In this document: in pieces, positions 36,278 to 45,396 of the stretch
Layout: each line of letters starts with the position of its first letter
How positions within the stretch are numbered: position 1 is the first letter of the stretch
Assembly: GCF_002964045.1 (NCBI RefSeq)
Contig: NZ_POPB01000330.1
Span: 1 to 49,848 of the forward strand
Direction of reading: 5' to 3'
Origin: Streptococcus suis
GTDB taxonomy: Bacteria > Bacillota > Bacilli > Lactobacillales > Streptococcaceae
DNA length: 49,848 nt
Notes under the pieces: model-generated
Told to the model about the DNA's origin: nothing
The model's input: only the letters and a program-made list of their open reading frames with translations
Databases searched by the model: none
Position numbers and translations under genes: made by a program

Positions 36278-37099
36278 ATGTTACAAACTCCAAAACATAT
36301 AACAGCCATCATTGAGTCTCATATGGACCAGATGACAAAATTAGAAAAACAAATTGCCAGTTATTTCACTCAGTTAGACCCTGCAAGCGCTGACCTTAGC
36401 CAAGAATATACCATCTCACAACTCCACATTTCTCCATCTGCTCTGACCCGATTTGCTAAAAAATGTGGTTTTTCCGGTTATCGAGAATTTGTCTTTGCCT
36501 TTCAGAATAACCAAGAATACTTGGACCATCATTTTGAAAAATTGCAGCGTAGCTTAACAAAAAAAGTCTTGGTAGACTACGAAGAAATTCTAACTGCTAC
36601 CAATAAACTGGTAGATGAGGAAAAATTAGAAGAAATTGCCAAACTGATTGACAGCAGCAAGCGTGTCTATTTTTACGGAATAGGCAGTTCTGGCTTGGTT
36701 GCCATGGAAATCAAGTCTCGATTTACACGACTTGGTGTGGTTTGTGATGCTATTACTGATAAAAACAATCTCATCTGGACAACTAATATTTTGGATACTA
36801 GCTGCCTGGTTATCGGCCTTTCTTTGTCTGGACAAACCGAGGAAGTCATGGAACACTTGCTCCTTGCGAGTCAAAAAGGAATACCAACCGCCCTCTTGAC
36901 GACAAAATCTTTTCAACAAGCACCTTATGACCAAATTATTCCTGTTGCCTCTGTCCGACACCTTAATTATGGCAACCGTATTTCGCCACAAATTCCATTA
37001 TTGATTATGTTGGACATTATCTACGCCTACTTTTTGGCTATAGATAAAGAAAGAAAAGAAACCATTTTTAAACATACGATAAAAGACACTACCATTTAA
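36278..37099 (+). CDS. nanR: RpiR/MurR-family regulator of the sialic-acid locus (NanR-like)
   Basis: A 273-residue transcription factor: RpiR-type helix-turn-helix (about 1-75; LSQEYTISQLHISPSALTRFAKKCGFSGYREF) and a sugar-isomerase (SIS) effector domain (about 115-250; YFYGIGSSGLVAMEIKSR, IGLSLSGQTEEVME). RpiR regulators sense sugar phosphates; in streptococcal sialic-acid loci this protein responds to pathway intermediates. It is convergent with the nan operon. GAGGT precedes the ATG. The symbol rests on family and context. Confidence 0.88.
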   Translation: MLQTPKHITAIIESHMDQMTKLEKQIASYFTQLDPASADLSQEYTISQLHISPSALTRFAKKCGFSGYREFVFAFQNNQEYLDHHFEKLQRSLTKKVLVDYEEILTATNKLVDEEKLEEIAKLIDSSKRVYFYGIGSSGLVAMEIKSRFTRLGVVCDAITDKNNLIWTTNILDTSCLVIGLSLSGQTEEVMEHLLLASQKGIPTALLTTKSFQQAPYDQIIPVASVRHLNYGNRISPQIPLLIMLDIIYAYFLAIDKERKETIFKHTIKDTTI

Positions 37100-37114
37100 G
37101 TAGTGCCTTATTTT
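37085..37114. terminator. bidirectional terminator between nanR and the nan operon
   Basis: Stem CACTAC/GTAGTG (37087-37092 with 37100-37105), extended by flanking pairs. TTATTTTTG follows on the plus strand and TCTTTTATC on the minus strand. Confidence 0.7.
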
Positions 37115-38078
37115 TGTTCAAAAAAACTTGTTCCCAGTAAATAGTCAAAGACATAGTCATTGACCTGGACATGCATGGCATCGTGACCATAGTCAGGCAT
37201 GATTTTCATTTCTCTTGGACCTGCGAGTCGGTTGTAAATGGCAAATTGAGTAGAAGGTGGACAGACACTGTCCTCCAAGCCTGTCACCATAGCAACAGGA
37301 CAGGAAATCAAATGCGCCAAGTTTTTCACATCGATATAAGACAAGGTCTGTAAAACCGCATCTTCTGTCTGGTGAAATGGATCAGAAAACTTGAAATATC
37401 GGAAGAGTTCATCATAGGCCTCGCTAGTGTTTCCTAGTTCCAACACCCGTTTAAAATCGGAAAGGAATGGGTAGATAGCCACCGTTTTCCAATCCGTTGG
37501 TTGAGAGCTGCCGCAACCAAGGCCAAGGCTCCGCCTTGGGATCCTCCGTAAGAAACCAGACGCTTCTTGTCCACAAAGTCAAGGCTGGCAATAATTTCCA
37601 CCAGTTGATAAACATCCAAGTAGACATCCTTGTAAAAGAGGTGGTCAGGCCCCTGCAACATCCCACGAATAACCTGGCCTTTGACAGTCATCCCATCAAA
37701 GTGGCCGTGGTCTTGAGAATGCCCCGCCTGGCCTCTAACATCCATGGCAACAACACCAAATCCCGCTGCGACAAACTTGAGTAACTCTGTCCAATCAGGA
37801 CCTTGTCCTTGGTAACCATGGAAGTAAAAGAGAACAGGAACAGGCTGATTAGACTTGGGAAAGAGGCATTTGGCAAATACCTTGGAACCATTGGTCCCTT
37901 CAAACCACAAGCTTGAACAAGTTACCTGATCCAGGCCACACTCCTTGTCCACAAATTGATGATCAGGCAAGCCTCCTAGCTTATCTTTTTCATCCCGCCA
38001 AAATTGATCAAAATCTTCTGGCACCTCATGGCGACCTCGGTATTCCTGCATCTCCTGCAGAGACATTGTATCAATCAT
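37108..38078 (-). pseudogene. frameshifted acetyl xylan esterase / cephalosporin-C deacetylase family protein
   Basis: A carbohydrate-esterase family 7 protein of about 323 residues split into two frames. The first part (37434-38078) carries the N-terminus and the nucleophile elbow YGGSQGGALALVAAA. The second (37108-37482) carries the remaining triad residues (TGLEDSVCPP with Asp, PDYGHDAM with His). They join if one base is restored in the tract TTTT at 37484-37487 (AAAA on the coding strand): LNQRIGK would then read on to TVAIYPFLSDF. So the gene has a single-base deletion in a homopolymer. AGGAGG precedes the ATG. In this operon it may remove O-acetyl groups from sialic acids; that is inference. 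The alternatives are sequencing error or phase variation. Confidence 0.85.
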
Positions 38079-38086
38079 AGTTCCTC

Positions 38087-38977
38087 CTAACCCAGACCTT
38101 GCTTCTGTTGGAAGTGATAAAAGGCACCCAGCATGCCAGCCGCATTTTCATGCTCTGCAAAGGCAAGTCTGGTCTTGTCTGCTAGGCTAGAAACCAAGTT
38201 TTCTTTAAGGGCTGCCTGGATTTTCTCAAAGAGATAATCCTTTTGCGCCATAATACCACCACCAAGAATAACCACTTCTGGATTGGCTACATAGCAGATG
38301 TTGGCAATGCCTTGGCCGAGATAGTTGACCATGCGATCAATAGCCGCAATACAGTGGGCATCTCCAGCCTTGGCTTCTTGGAAAATCTTATAGCCGTTCC
38401 AGTCTGCCGGATTCTGACCATGCAGGCGAGCCACTTCTTGTACAAGAGCCGTAGTTGAAGCCAGGTCTTGGAAGGCGCCATCAGAAAGATGAAGGTAGCC
38501 TACCTCACAAGCCGAATTACTAAAGCCGTGGAAGATTTGACCGTCCACCAGCAAGCAGCCACCAATACCTGTACCAATTGTCAAACAAAGACTAATCTGG
38601 CAATCTTGACCTGCTCCTGAAATCCCTTCTGCCAGCCCTGCACAGTTAACATCATTTTCAATCTCACAAGGAAGATCAAAAGTTGACTCAATTTCAGACT
38701 TGAATTGGGTTCCAGCATAGTTTGGAATCTGCGGCCCTGAATAGAAAATCTCTCCCTTATCAGGATCGACCATCCCTGCTGAGGAAATGGCTACACCTGA
38801 AAGTGGAGATTGAGCATGAAAATCTGCTACTAGTTTTTTGACTGTCGCAAGGATATGCGGACCACCCTTGTGAGCTTCCGTATCCATCTTGTAACTTTCT
38901 AAAATCTGACCTGCTGCATCTAGGCGGCCATATTTTATCTGGGTTCCGCCGATATCAATAGCAAGATAGGTTTTCAT
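38087..38977 (-). CDS. nanK: ROK-family kinase, probable N-acetylmannosamine kinase
   Basis: In this locus it should convert ManNAc to ManNAc-6-phosphate for NanE. The 296-residue protein has the ATP motif AIDIGGTQIKYGR at its N-terminus, EIENDVNCAGLAE with the catalytic Asp, and TIGTGIGGCLLVDG. The Cys-rich zinc motif of many ROK kinases is missing: after CEVGYLHL there is no CxCGxxGC. The ATG at 38977 follows GGAGG that begins in the nanA stop; a GTG two codons earlier lies within it. The specificity is from context. Confidence 0.88.
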   Translation of the reverse strand: MKTYLAIDIGGTQIKYGRLDAAGQILESYKMDTEAHKGGPHILATVKKLVADFHAQSPLSGVAISSAGMVDPDKGEIFYSGPQIPNYAGTQFKSEIESTFDLPCEIENDVNCAGLAEGISGAGQDCQISLCLTIGTGIGGCLLVDGQIFHGFSNSACEVGYLHLSDGAFQDLASTTALVQEVARLHGQNPADWNGYKIFQEAKAGDAHCIAAIDRMVNYLGQGIANICYVANPEVVILGGGIMAQKDYLFEKIQAALKENLVSSLADKTRLAFAEHENAAGMLGAFYHFQQKQGLG

Positions 38978-38986
38978 AGACACCTC

Positions 38987-39907
38987 CTAGGCACCAAATC
39001 TTTCCTTGGCATCCCGAATCAACTGAGCCGCTTCTTGAGCAATGGAAAGGTCAGCTTCTGTCAGAGCCGTTAGAGGTTCCCGAACAGAGCCAATGTCCAA
39101 GCCATCATTGATACGGATAACTTCCTTGATGACAGCATACATATGACCATGACCAGACACCAATTTACCAATGATTGTATTGATGGTTGACTGCAATTGA
39201 CGGGCTGTTTCCAAGTCCTTGTCAGCAATTAACTGATTAAGTCGTAGGAAGAGTTCTGGCATTGAGCCATAGGTACCACCAATTCCTCCCTTAGCCCCCA
39301 TAAGGCGACCGCCGAGAAATTGCTCATCTGGACCATTGAAGACCACATAATCTTCAACGCCTAGACTAACAAAAGTATCAATATCCTGAACTGGCATAGA
39401 AGAATTCTTCACCCCAACCACGCGTGGATTTTTCAACATTTCCTTGTACAGACTAGGCGTCAAAGCCACACCTGCCAGTTGCGGAATGTTGTAGATGATG
39501 AAATCTGTATTTGGTGCAGCTGCACTAATGCCGTTCCAATAAGCAGCGATGCTGTACTCAGGCAAACGGAAATAGATCGGTGGAATAGCTGCAATTGCAT
39601 CGACACCCAATTCTTCCGAATGGCGCGCGAGTTCCACACTGTCCTTCAAATTATTGCAGGCCACATGGTTGATGATGGTCAATTTGCCCTTGGCAACCTC
39701 CATAACCGCTTCAAGAATTTGCTTGCGGTCTGCTACACTCTGGTAAATGCATTCACCAGACGAACCATTGACATAAAGCCCTTGAACTCCCTTGTCAATG
39801 AAATACTGAACTAGAGCTTTTACACGCTCTGAACTAATGTCACCAGCCTCATCATAACAGGCATAAAAGGCTGGGATAATACCATGATATTTCGATAAAT
39901 CTTTCAT
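38987..39907 (-). CDS. nanA: N-acetylneuraminate lyase
   Basis: A class I aldolase that splits Neu5Ac into pyruvate and ManNAc. The 306-residue protein belongs to the DHDPS/NAL family: YVNGSSGECIY (GSSGE carboxylate loop), YNIPQLAGVAL with the catalytic Tyr near 139, and GVKNSS with the Schiff-base Lys near 168. The ATG overlaps the DUF624 stop (ATGA). The name nanA is also used in streptococci for a sialidase; this is the lyase. No sialidase gene is present in the window. Confidence 0.94.
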   Translation of the reverse strand: MKDLSKYHGIIPAFYACYDEAGDISSERVKALVQYFIDKGVQGLYVNGSSGECIYQSVADRKQILEAVMEVAKGKLTIINHVACNNLKDSVELARHSEELGVDAIAAIPPIYFRLPEYSIAAYWNGISAAAPNTDFIIYNIPQLAGVALTPSLYKEMLKNPRVVGVKNSSMPVQDIDTFVSLGVEDYVVFNGPDEQFLGGRLMGAKGGIGGTYGSMPELFLRLNQLIADKDLETARQLQSTINTIIGKLVSGHGHMYAVIKEVIRINDGLDIGSVREPLTALTEADLSIAQEAAQLIRDAKERFGA

Positions 39908-40563
39908 TCTAATTCCTTTTTAACTGTTTTTATTCTTGAACCAAACTCTCTAATGAATAGAAAGGATAGGCCCGCATAGGCAAAAAATAGCAGACAAACC
40001 AGACCGATTAAAAATGTCAGGTCTGAATAAAAGAGGAAAGCAGCTACAAGTAGAAAGACCAGACCAACCATAGCGGTCAAGGACAACATATTCCCCAGGC
40101 ATAAAATTCCTTTTAGGAATAAGTCTTTCAACTGCAAATCAAATCGACTGGCTAACGGGTAGATATAGACCCAAAGTAGCTGACTAAAGAGCAGGATGGC
40201 AATACAGCTTGCACGAAAACTGTCAAATACCAGACCAGCCTGTCCCCAAATCAGATATAGATCCAAGAGGCAAAATGTCGTTAGCCCAATTTCTACCAGC
40301 GACAAGACCAAGCCCTGTTTCCACTGGCGACCAAAATGACCCCAGTAGGTCGACCAGACCTTGACTTTCCCCTCTTCATGCATGTCCCATAAACTAGCTT
40401 GAAGGGCTAGTTTGGCAATTCCCAAGGTAAAAAGAGGGAGACTTGCCAAAACAGTTAAGCTATTTAAGAGCATTAAATCGAAGATTTTCTCTACCAGTTG
40501 CCAAGCCGGATGATGGACATCAAACAAGGACTGAACCAGTGTTCTACCACCCTTTCCTTTCAT
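39904..40563 (-). CDS. DUF624 (YesL-like) membrane protein
   Basis: A 219-residue protein with five or so hydrophobic helices (about 28-52, 82-105, 112-132, 148-172, 178-200). It has the family feel of YesL, encoded next to many carbohydrate ABC transporters in Firmicutes. Role unknown. Its stop overlaps the nanA start. The purine-rich GAAAGGGGAAGATG precedes the ATG. A DUF624 gene sits at the same place in the pneumococcal locus. Confidence 0.8.
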   Translation of the reverse strand: MKGKGGRTLVQSLFDVHHPAWQLVEKIFDLMLLNSLTVLASLPLFTLGIAKLALQASLWDMHEEGKVKVWSTYWGHFGRQWKQGLVLSLVEIGLTTFCLLDLYLIWGQAGLVFDSFRASCIAILLFSQLLWVYIYPLASRFDLQLKDLFLKGILCLGNMLSLTAMVGLVFLLVAAFLFYSDLTFLIGLVCLLFFAYAGLSFLFIREFGSRIKTVKKELE

Positions 40564-40595
40564 TTACATCTTCCCCTTTCTATTTTAGTTGAAAA

Positions 40596-41051
40596 CTAAT
40601 CGTCTAGTAAGACTTTAATGACAAACTTGCGGACAGTCTTTTGTCCACCTGCCCATTGGTTTGGCTGATGAACCTCACCAGGTAGGAAAATGGCAAAGTA
40701 ATTCCCATCAAGTAGGCAATCCACCCATTTTTCACTCGGAACAAAACCGATATCACTTGCTGGATCAAAACCAGTATCTTCTCCAACTAGACGACAACCG
40801 TAAGAAATTTGTTCCTGTCCACTGATAACAAAATGGATATCTGCATATGAACGATGGTATTCAAATTCCTCCTTGAACTCTTCAGAGAGGGTATTTTCCT
40901 GAAGGAAATAATAGATATCTTGACCAGCTATTTCATACCTGACTAGGTCCTGCTCGCGAAAATCACCCTTTTCCAAAACAGCCAAGGCAAGATCCAAGTT
41001 GGGATGTAGTCCCTTATATTGTGAACAATTGTCAATATGATCATAAATCAT
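40596..41051 (-). CDS. yhcH: YhcH/YjgK/YiaL family protein (sialic acid anomerase-like)
   Basis: A 151-residue cupin-fold protein of the DUF386 family: YHRSYADIHFVISGQEQISYG and FAIFLPGEVHQPNQW supply the His/Glu metal site. The E. coli relative (NanQ/YhcH) speeds mutarotation of Neu5Ac or an intermediate; the same role is likely here from the operon context. It lies between satC and the DUF624 gene, with 29 and 32 bases of spacing. Confidence 0.88.
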   Translation of the reverse strand: MIYDHIDNCSQYKGLHPNLDLALAVLEKGDFREQDLVRYEIAGQDIYYFLQENTLSEEFKEEFEYHRSYADIHFVISGQEQISYGCRLVGEDTGFDPASDIGFVPSEKWVDCLLDGNYFAIFLPGEVHQPNQWAGGQKTVRKFVIKVLLDD

Positions 41052-41080
41052 AGTTCTATCTCCATGAATTAACCAGATTC

Positions 41081-41911
41081 TTATCCCTTAACTGCTCCCA
41101 TGGTGATACCTTGAGTAAAGGATTTTTGGAAGACAAGGAAGACAGTAACAATTGGTACTGCAGCCATTGCCGCTCCCGCCATGATAACACCATAGTTGGT
41201 TGCCATTTCAGCCTGCATAGTTGCAACACCTAGCGAAATGGTCAAATTCTGACGTGAAGTCAACATAACCAACTGCATGAAATAGTCATTCCAAGAGTTG
41301 ATGAAGGTAAAGATAGCCAAGGCTGCAAAACCTGGTTTGACAATCGGAAAGGCAACATTCCAGAAGGTTGACAGCTCACCACATCCATCAATCTTAGCAG
41401 ATTCCAAGAGCTCTGTCGGAATATTTTCTGAGAATTGCTTCATCAAGAAAACCCCGAATGGCCAGCCAACTAGTGGTAGAATCACCGCTGCTAAGGTATC
41501 ATGAATACCCATAAAGTTGATAATCCGTACCAGAGGTACAAGCACAACCTGTTTAGGTAAAGCCATGGCAGCGATAAAGATTGAGAACAAAATCCGCTGT
41601 CCATAGAAACGTTTTTTAGCCAAGACATAACCAGCTAGAGAGGATGTTGAACAAACCAAAATCATGGTCGCCAAGGAGATAAAGACTGAGTTCCAAAGCC
41701 ATTGCAAAGCTGGGTTCTGGACTGTCAATTTAGTAAAGTTTTCCAGTGTTGGCTGGGTTGGCCACCACTGAGGTGGAATGACAATAGTATGCGGTTGTGA
41801 CTTAAAGGCCCCTGTCATAATCCAATAGAAAGGGAAGATGAAAAGGATGGTCAACAAGAGCAAGGTAATCGTTGAAATAACACCAAAGGGTGTAATGGTT
41901 TTCTTTTTCAT
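41081..41911 (-). CDS. satC: Sialic acid ABC transporter permease (SatC-like)
   Basis: A 276-residue MalG-type permease with six helices. The EAA loop is in ELLESAKIDGCGELSTFWNVAFPIVKPG and receives the ATPase coupling. The ATG at 41911 follows AAAGGAGG; the frame extends further up into satB but that part is not credible. It pairs with SatB. No ATPase gene is in the operon; such streptococcal sugar importers share the multitask ATPase MsmK, encoded elsewhere (established for SatABC). Confidence 0.92.
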   Translation of the reverse strand: MKKKTITPFGVISTITLLLLTILFIFPFYWIMTGAFKSQPHTIVIPPQWWPTQPTLENFTKLTVQNPALQWLWNSVFISLATMILVCSTSSLAGYVLAKKRFYGQRILFSIFIAAMALPKQVVLVPLVRIINFMGIHDTLAAVILPLVGWPFGVFLMKQFSENIPTELLESAKIDGCGELSTFWNVAFPIVKPGFAALAIFTFINSWNDYFMQLVMLTSRQNLTISLGVATMQAEMATNYGVIMAGAAMAAVPIVTVFLVFQKSFTQGITMGAVKG

Positions 41912-41924
41912 AAATTCCTCCTTT

Positions 41925-42812
41925 CTAGTATTCCACATCGTTACCCAAAATCTTGAATTGGGCAAAGGAAATCAGTGCAATCATGACTGCCAGGAAAACA
42001 CCCATGGTGTTTGCATATCCATACTCAGACAACTTGAAGGCTTTTTCGTACAAGTAGTACATGAGGGTGGAAGTTGAATAGTTAGGTCCACCTGAGGTCA
42101 AGAGCTGAATAAGGGCAAAACACTGGAAGGAGTTAATGGTTGTAATAACTGCGATGTAAAGAGTGGTTGGTAAGAGGCTTGGCCATTTGATTTGCCAGAA
42201 AACCTGATGTTCGTTGGCACCGTCCACACGCGCAGCTTCTACCAAGGAATTATCAATATTCCCAAGAGCTGCAATGTAAAGAATAATCGGCTGACCAACT
42301 GAAGTTGTTAAGAGGATAATGATGATGGCTAACAAGGCCCACTGTTTATCCCCTAACCAACTGATATTTTGTTCAATAAGGCCACCAGATTTCAAAACGA
42401 AGTTCAAGATACCCGATAGGGGATCGTAAATCCATTTCCAAACAACCGTTACAGCAACGGAACCCGTTACAACAGGCAGGAAGAAAACTGCACGGTAGAA
42501 GGAACGAGCGATGACATTCTTTTCATAGGTCTGCGAAGCGACAAAGACTGAAAAGAAAACAACAACTGGCACTGACCCAACCACGATAATCAATGTGTTA
42601 ATCAGAGATTTGATAAAGATCGGATCATTAAACATCCGTACATAGTTATCTAGTCCAACAAAGGTGAAATCTGTCATGGTATAGTTAAAGAAACTGGTGA
42701 CAAATCCCATAATCATTGGAGCTAGTACAAAAATGGTGAAGAAAATGAGAATAGGAGCTAAGAAGGTATAGGATACAATCGTTTCCCGCATTCTAATCTT
42801 ATTTATCTGCAC
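41925..42812 (-). CDS. satB: Sialic acid ABC transporter permease (SatB-like)
   Basis: A 295-residue MalF-type permease. It has six helices, the EAA loop SLVEAARVDGANEHQVFWQIKWPSL, and an N-terminal TFLAPILIFFTIFVLAP helix. The start is the GTG at 42812, eight bases from GGAGG; an ATG seven codons later lacks a ribosome site. A 154-base gap with hairpins separates it from satA, which may lower permease expression relative to the binding protein. Confidence 0.92.
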   Translation of the reverse strand: MQINKIRMRETIVSYTFLAPILIFFTIFVLAPMIMGFVTSFFNYTMTDFTFVGLDNYVRMFNDPIFIKSLINTLIIVVGSVPVVVFFSVFVASQTYEKNVIARSFYRAVFFLPVVTGSVAVTVVWKWIYDPLSGILNFVLKSGGLIEQNISWLGDKQWALLAIIIILLTTSVGQPIILYIAALGNIDNSLVEAARVDGANEHQVFWQIKWPSLLPTTLYIAVITTINSFQCFALIQLLTSGGPNYSTSTLMYYLYEKAFKLSEYGYANTMGVFLAVMIALISFAQFKILGNDVEY

Positions 42813-42966
42813 TTAGAACACCTCCATTCTAATCTTGTAACAAAACTCATTGAAAACCAAAATAAGTGATGAAAATTTTTTTGATTTTCATTAAGCATTA
42901 AAGGAATGGCTCCCTTTCCATATCTATTGAATAGCTGACAGAGAAAAGGAGCCTCATTCAATTCAT
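42813..42966 (-). promoter_or_regulatory. intercistronic hairpins between satA and satB
   Basis: On the minus strand a GGCTCC-TTTTC / GAAAG-GGAGCC stem-loop (about 42899-42945) follows the satA stop. A second short inverted repeat comes next, whose ends (ACTCATTGAAAACCAAAA near 42846 and TTTTGATTTTCATTAAG near 42880-42896) look like a degenerate minimal BOX-like element. Such hairpins often protect the binding-protein message and attenuate the permease genes. Confidence 0.5.
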
Positions 42967-44280
42967 TTATTTAATCGTTGCGTTTGCTTGTTCAGTGAAT
43001 TCTTTCAAAGCTGGTTCTGCTTCTTTCTCGCCATTTGATACAGCTTGAAGCATTGGGAACCAAAGAGTTCTCATTTCAGCAAAGCCGTCAATGGTGTTGT
43101 AGTATGGAGAGTAGTATTGAGTCCACTCTTCAATCATTGCCATGCGCTCATCATCATAGAGTGCTCCAAATGATGTGCGAACTGGGAATGCTCCTGTACG
43201 AACAACGTTCTTAGGACCCCATTCTTTATCATCTGCGATGAACTGGATGAATTTCTTAGCTGCTGCTACACGTGCTTCGTCGCCATTATTGAAGACTGCA
43301 AAGCCATTTACAAGGTACTCAAGAGCTGCTTTCCCATCTTCAGATGGGAATGGTACTTCAAGCACTTCTACTTTTGATGCTTCTAGCAATTGTCCTTGGA
43401 TACCATTTTGCGCAGGACCCCAAAGGATAGTGTAAGATGTTTGGCCGTTCGCAAAGTTTTGGATGTCATCGCCACCTGCATATTGTGAACCATTCATCAT
43501 GTAGCCGTCTTTTATCCAGCCAGCTGCCTTATCCAAGGCTTTGATCATTTGTTCTGAGTCAGTTGTATATTTGGTTACACCTTCATCGGTGATGCTTCCG
43601 CTGTAGAGGTTTGCCAAGAAGGCACGAGTACCTTGGTCGCCACCTTGACCGTTAGAGAAGAGGGAACCAGGGTTGTAGCCCTTGTCTTTCAAAGCTTTGA
43701 TCACTTTTTCAAAGTCGTCAGTAGCCCAGCCATCTTTGACAAGATCAAGCACACCTGCGTCTTTCAACATCGCTTTGTTAAAGGCCATGTAGAACGGAGC
43801 AGAGCTTAGTGGGTACATGTAGGCTGTATCACCAGCTTTTGATGCCTGAATAATGTTATTATTGTTCACATCTTTGACAAATTCATCTGTGAAGAGGTCA
43901 TTCAACTCAGCCAATTTGCCATTTTTTCCATAGGTAATGATACGACCTGGTGCATCAAAGAGGACGTCTGGAGCAGTACCTGCTTCGATAGCAGTTGTAA
44001 TTTTTTCAGGACCAGATGTAAAGTCGATGGTTTCCAATTTTACAGTGATGTCTGGGTTTGCTTCCTCAAAAGCAGCAATAATTTTTTGCTCATAGGTACC
44101 AACACCATCTTCTGTATTTTCTTGCGTGAAGACTGGGAAGGCCCACCAAGTGATCTCTGTCTTACCTGAACTTGCAGACTCAGAAGAGGTTGCAGTCGAA
44201 TTACTTGTAGAAGAACCACAAGCCGCTAGTGACAAGATTGCTGCACCAGCCAACAATGATTGCATGATTTTTTTCATCAT
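42967..44280 (-). CDS. satA: Sialic acid-binding lipoprotein of the ABC transporter (SatA)
   Basis: An extracellular solute-binding protein, family 1, of 437 residues. The lipoprotein signal ends in LSLAACGSS (Cys near 21), followed by a short Ser/Thr linker and [24 protein letters not shown]. The latter is very close to pneumococcal SatA, as are [23 protein letters not shown] and [18 protein letters not shown]. It captures Neu5Ac for SatBC. Two adjacent ATG codons (44280 and 44277) follow GGAG; either may be used. High expression is expected from the intercistronic hairpins downstream. Confidence 0.94.
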   Translation of the reverse strand: MMKKIMQSLLAGAAILSLAACGSSTSNSTATSSESASSGKTEITWWAFPVFTQENTEDGVGTYEQKIIAAFEEANPDITVKLETIDFTSGPEKITTAIEAGTAPDVLFDAPGRIITYGKNGKLAELNDLFTDEFVKDVNNNNIIQASKAGDTAYMYPLSSAPFYMAFNKAMLKDAGVLDLVKDGWATDDFEKVIKALKDKGYNPGSLFSNGQGGDQGTRAFLANLYSGSITDEGVTKYTTDSEQMIKALDKAAGWIKDGYMMNGSQYAGGDDIQNFANGQTSYTILWGPAQNGIQGQLLEASKVEVLEVPFPSEDGKAALEYLVNGFAVFNNGDEARVAAAKKFIQFIADDKEWGPKNVVRTGAFPVRTSFGALYDDERMAMIEEWTQYYSPYYNTIDGFAEMRTLWFPMLQAVSNGEKEAEPALKEFTEQANATIK

Positions 44281-44333
44281 ACTTCTCCTTTTTTATTATT
44301 TTGCTTACCCCAATGGGTGCTTAGACTACTTAT

Positions 44334-45035
44334 TTATTGTTTCAACACTCGGATAAACCGCTCTGCTATTTCTTTTGGTCGGGTAATAGCCCCGCCAACA
44401 ACGATACCTGCAACACCTAGATCATGGATGGTTTTGACTTGATCCGGATAATGAATTTTTCCTTCAGCGATGACATCAATACCCGCTCGACAGAGGCGGT
44501 CAACCAGCTCAATATCTGGACCATCTTCCTGCCGGCTGTAAGAAGTATAGCCAGAAAGGGTTGTCCCAACGAAATCAATTCCAGCCTCATAGGCCGTTAT
44601 CCCCTCTTCATAGGTTGAAATGTCTGCCATAAAGAGTTGGTTTGGATATTTTTCCTTTATTTGTTTGATGAAGTCTACGATTGTGAGCCCATCATACCGT
44701 TCACGCTTGGTACAATCCAAGGCAATCACTTCAATATCTAAGGCTGCCAGTTCATCAACTTCCCTCATTGTCGCAGTTATAAAAGGTTCCTGTGGAGGAT
44801 AATCTCTTTTGATAATTCCGATAATAGGTAAGTCTGTAACTTCCTTTATTTCTTTTATATCTCGGACACTATTTGCTCGAATTCCAACTGCTCCTGCCTC
44901 TTCTGCTGCTTTAACCAGTAATGGCATTATGCCCCCTTCCTCCCGATAGAGAGGCTCACCTGGTAAAGCCTGGCAAGAAATGATCAAGCCATCTTTTATT
45001 TGTTCCTTTAGGACTTCCTTGCTAATGGTAGCCAT
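44334..45035 (-). CDS. nanE: N-acetylmannosamine-6-phosphate 2-epimerase
   Basis: Converts ManNAc-6-P to GlcNAc-6-P, joining sialic acid breakdown to amino-sugar metabolism. The 233-residue (beta/alpha)8 protein has [12 protein letters not shown] at its N-terminus, [10 protein letters not shown] with the catalytic Lys region, [26 protein letters not shown] and [10 protein letters not shown]. It is first in the operon, with GGAG before the ATG. The promoter carries a near-perfect cre site. Confidence 0.95.
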   Translation of the reverse strand: MATISKEVLKEQIKDGLIISCQALPGEPLYREEGGIMPLLVKAAEEAGAVGIRANSVRDIKEIKEVTDLPIIGIIKRDYPPQEPFITATMREVDELAALDIEVIALDCTKRERYDGLTIVDFIKQIKEKYPNQLFMADISTYEEGITAYEAGIDFVGTTLSGYTSYSRQEDGPDIELVDRLCRAGIDVIAEGKIHYPDQVKTIHDLGVAGIVVGGAITRPKEIAERFIRVLKQ

Positions 45036-45063
45036 TCCATTCTCCTTTCTATTATCGGATCCG

Positions 45064-45110
45064 AGATAGCGCTTACAAAACTATTATATAATATATTGAT
45101 ATTTTTTCAA
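45064..45110 (-). promoter_or_regulatory. nan operon promoter with cre site
   Basis: Minus strand: -35 TTGAAA (45105-45110), 16-bp spacer, -10 TATAAT (45083-45088). Just downstream, TTGTAAGCGCTATCT (45064-45078) matches the cre consensus WTGNAANCGNWWNCA at 14 of 15 positions and covers the predicted +1 region. CcpA repression of the whole nan operon is likely. Confidence 0.8.
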
Positions 45111-45209
45111 TAGTTTTTTATACATAAAATCTACTTTCTTTCTTTTTACAAAAAACGACATTTTTGAAACTAGTTTCTAAAATGTTTCCTATTCTTAAAA
45201 CTAGTTTTA

Positions 45210-45311
45210 TACTCAATGAAAATCAAAAGTAGCCTAGGAAACGAAGCCGACGATAGAACTCAAGTTCATCTAGGCAAGTTGACAACGGATAATTTTGATT
45301 TTCGAAGAGTA
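45210..45311. repeat. BOX-like element, short copy
   Basis: Same terminal inverted repeats and internal text as the copy at 5455-5607 (TACTCAATGAAAATCAAAA at the left, TTTTGATTTTCGAAGAGTA at the right). It is about 102 bases long and lacks the extra hairpin segment. It lies between the nan promoter and the terminator of the AhpD-like gene. The rest of 45111-45396 is AT-rich without genes. Confidence 0.75.
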
Positions 45312-45320
45312 TTACCATAC

Positions 45321-45353
45321 AAAAAAATCAGCCAGAGCATCACTCTAACTGAT
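45321..45353 (-). terminator. terminator of the AhpD-like gene
   Basis: Minus strand hairpin ATCAG-TT-AGAG / CTCT-GG-CTGAT with G-U pairs and a five-base loop (45327-45353), followed by seven T (45321-45327). Confidence 0.82.
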
Positions 45354-45396
45354 CTAGTTTCATATGGTAAGATGTTTTGAACTGTGAATATCGGCT

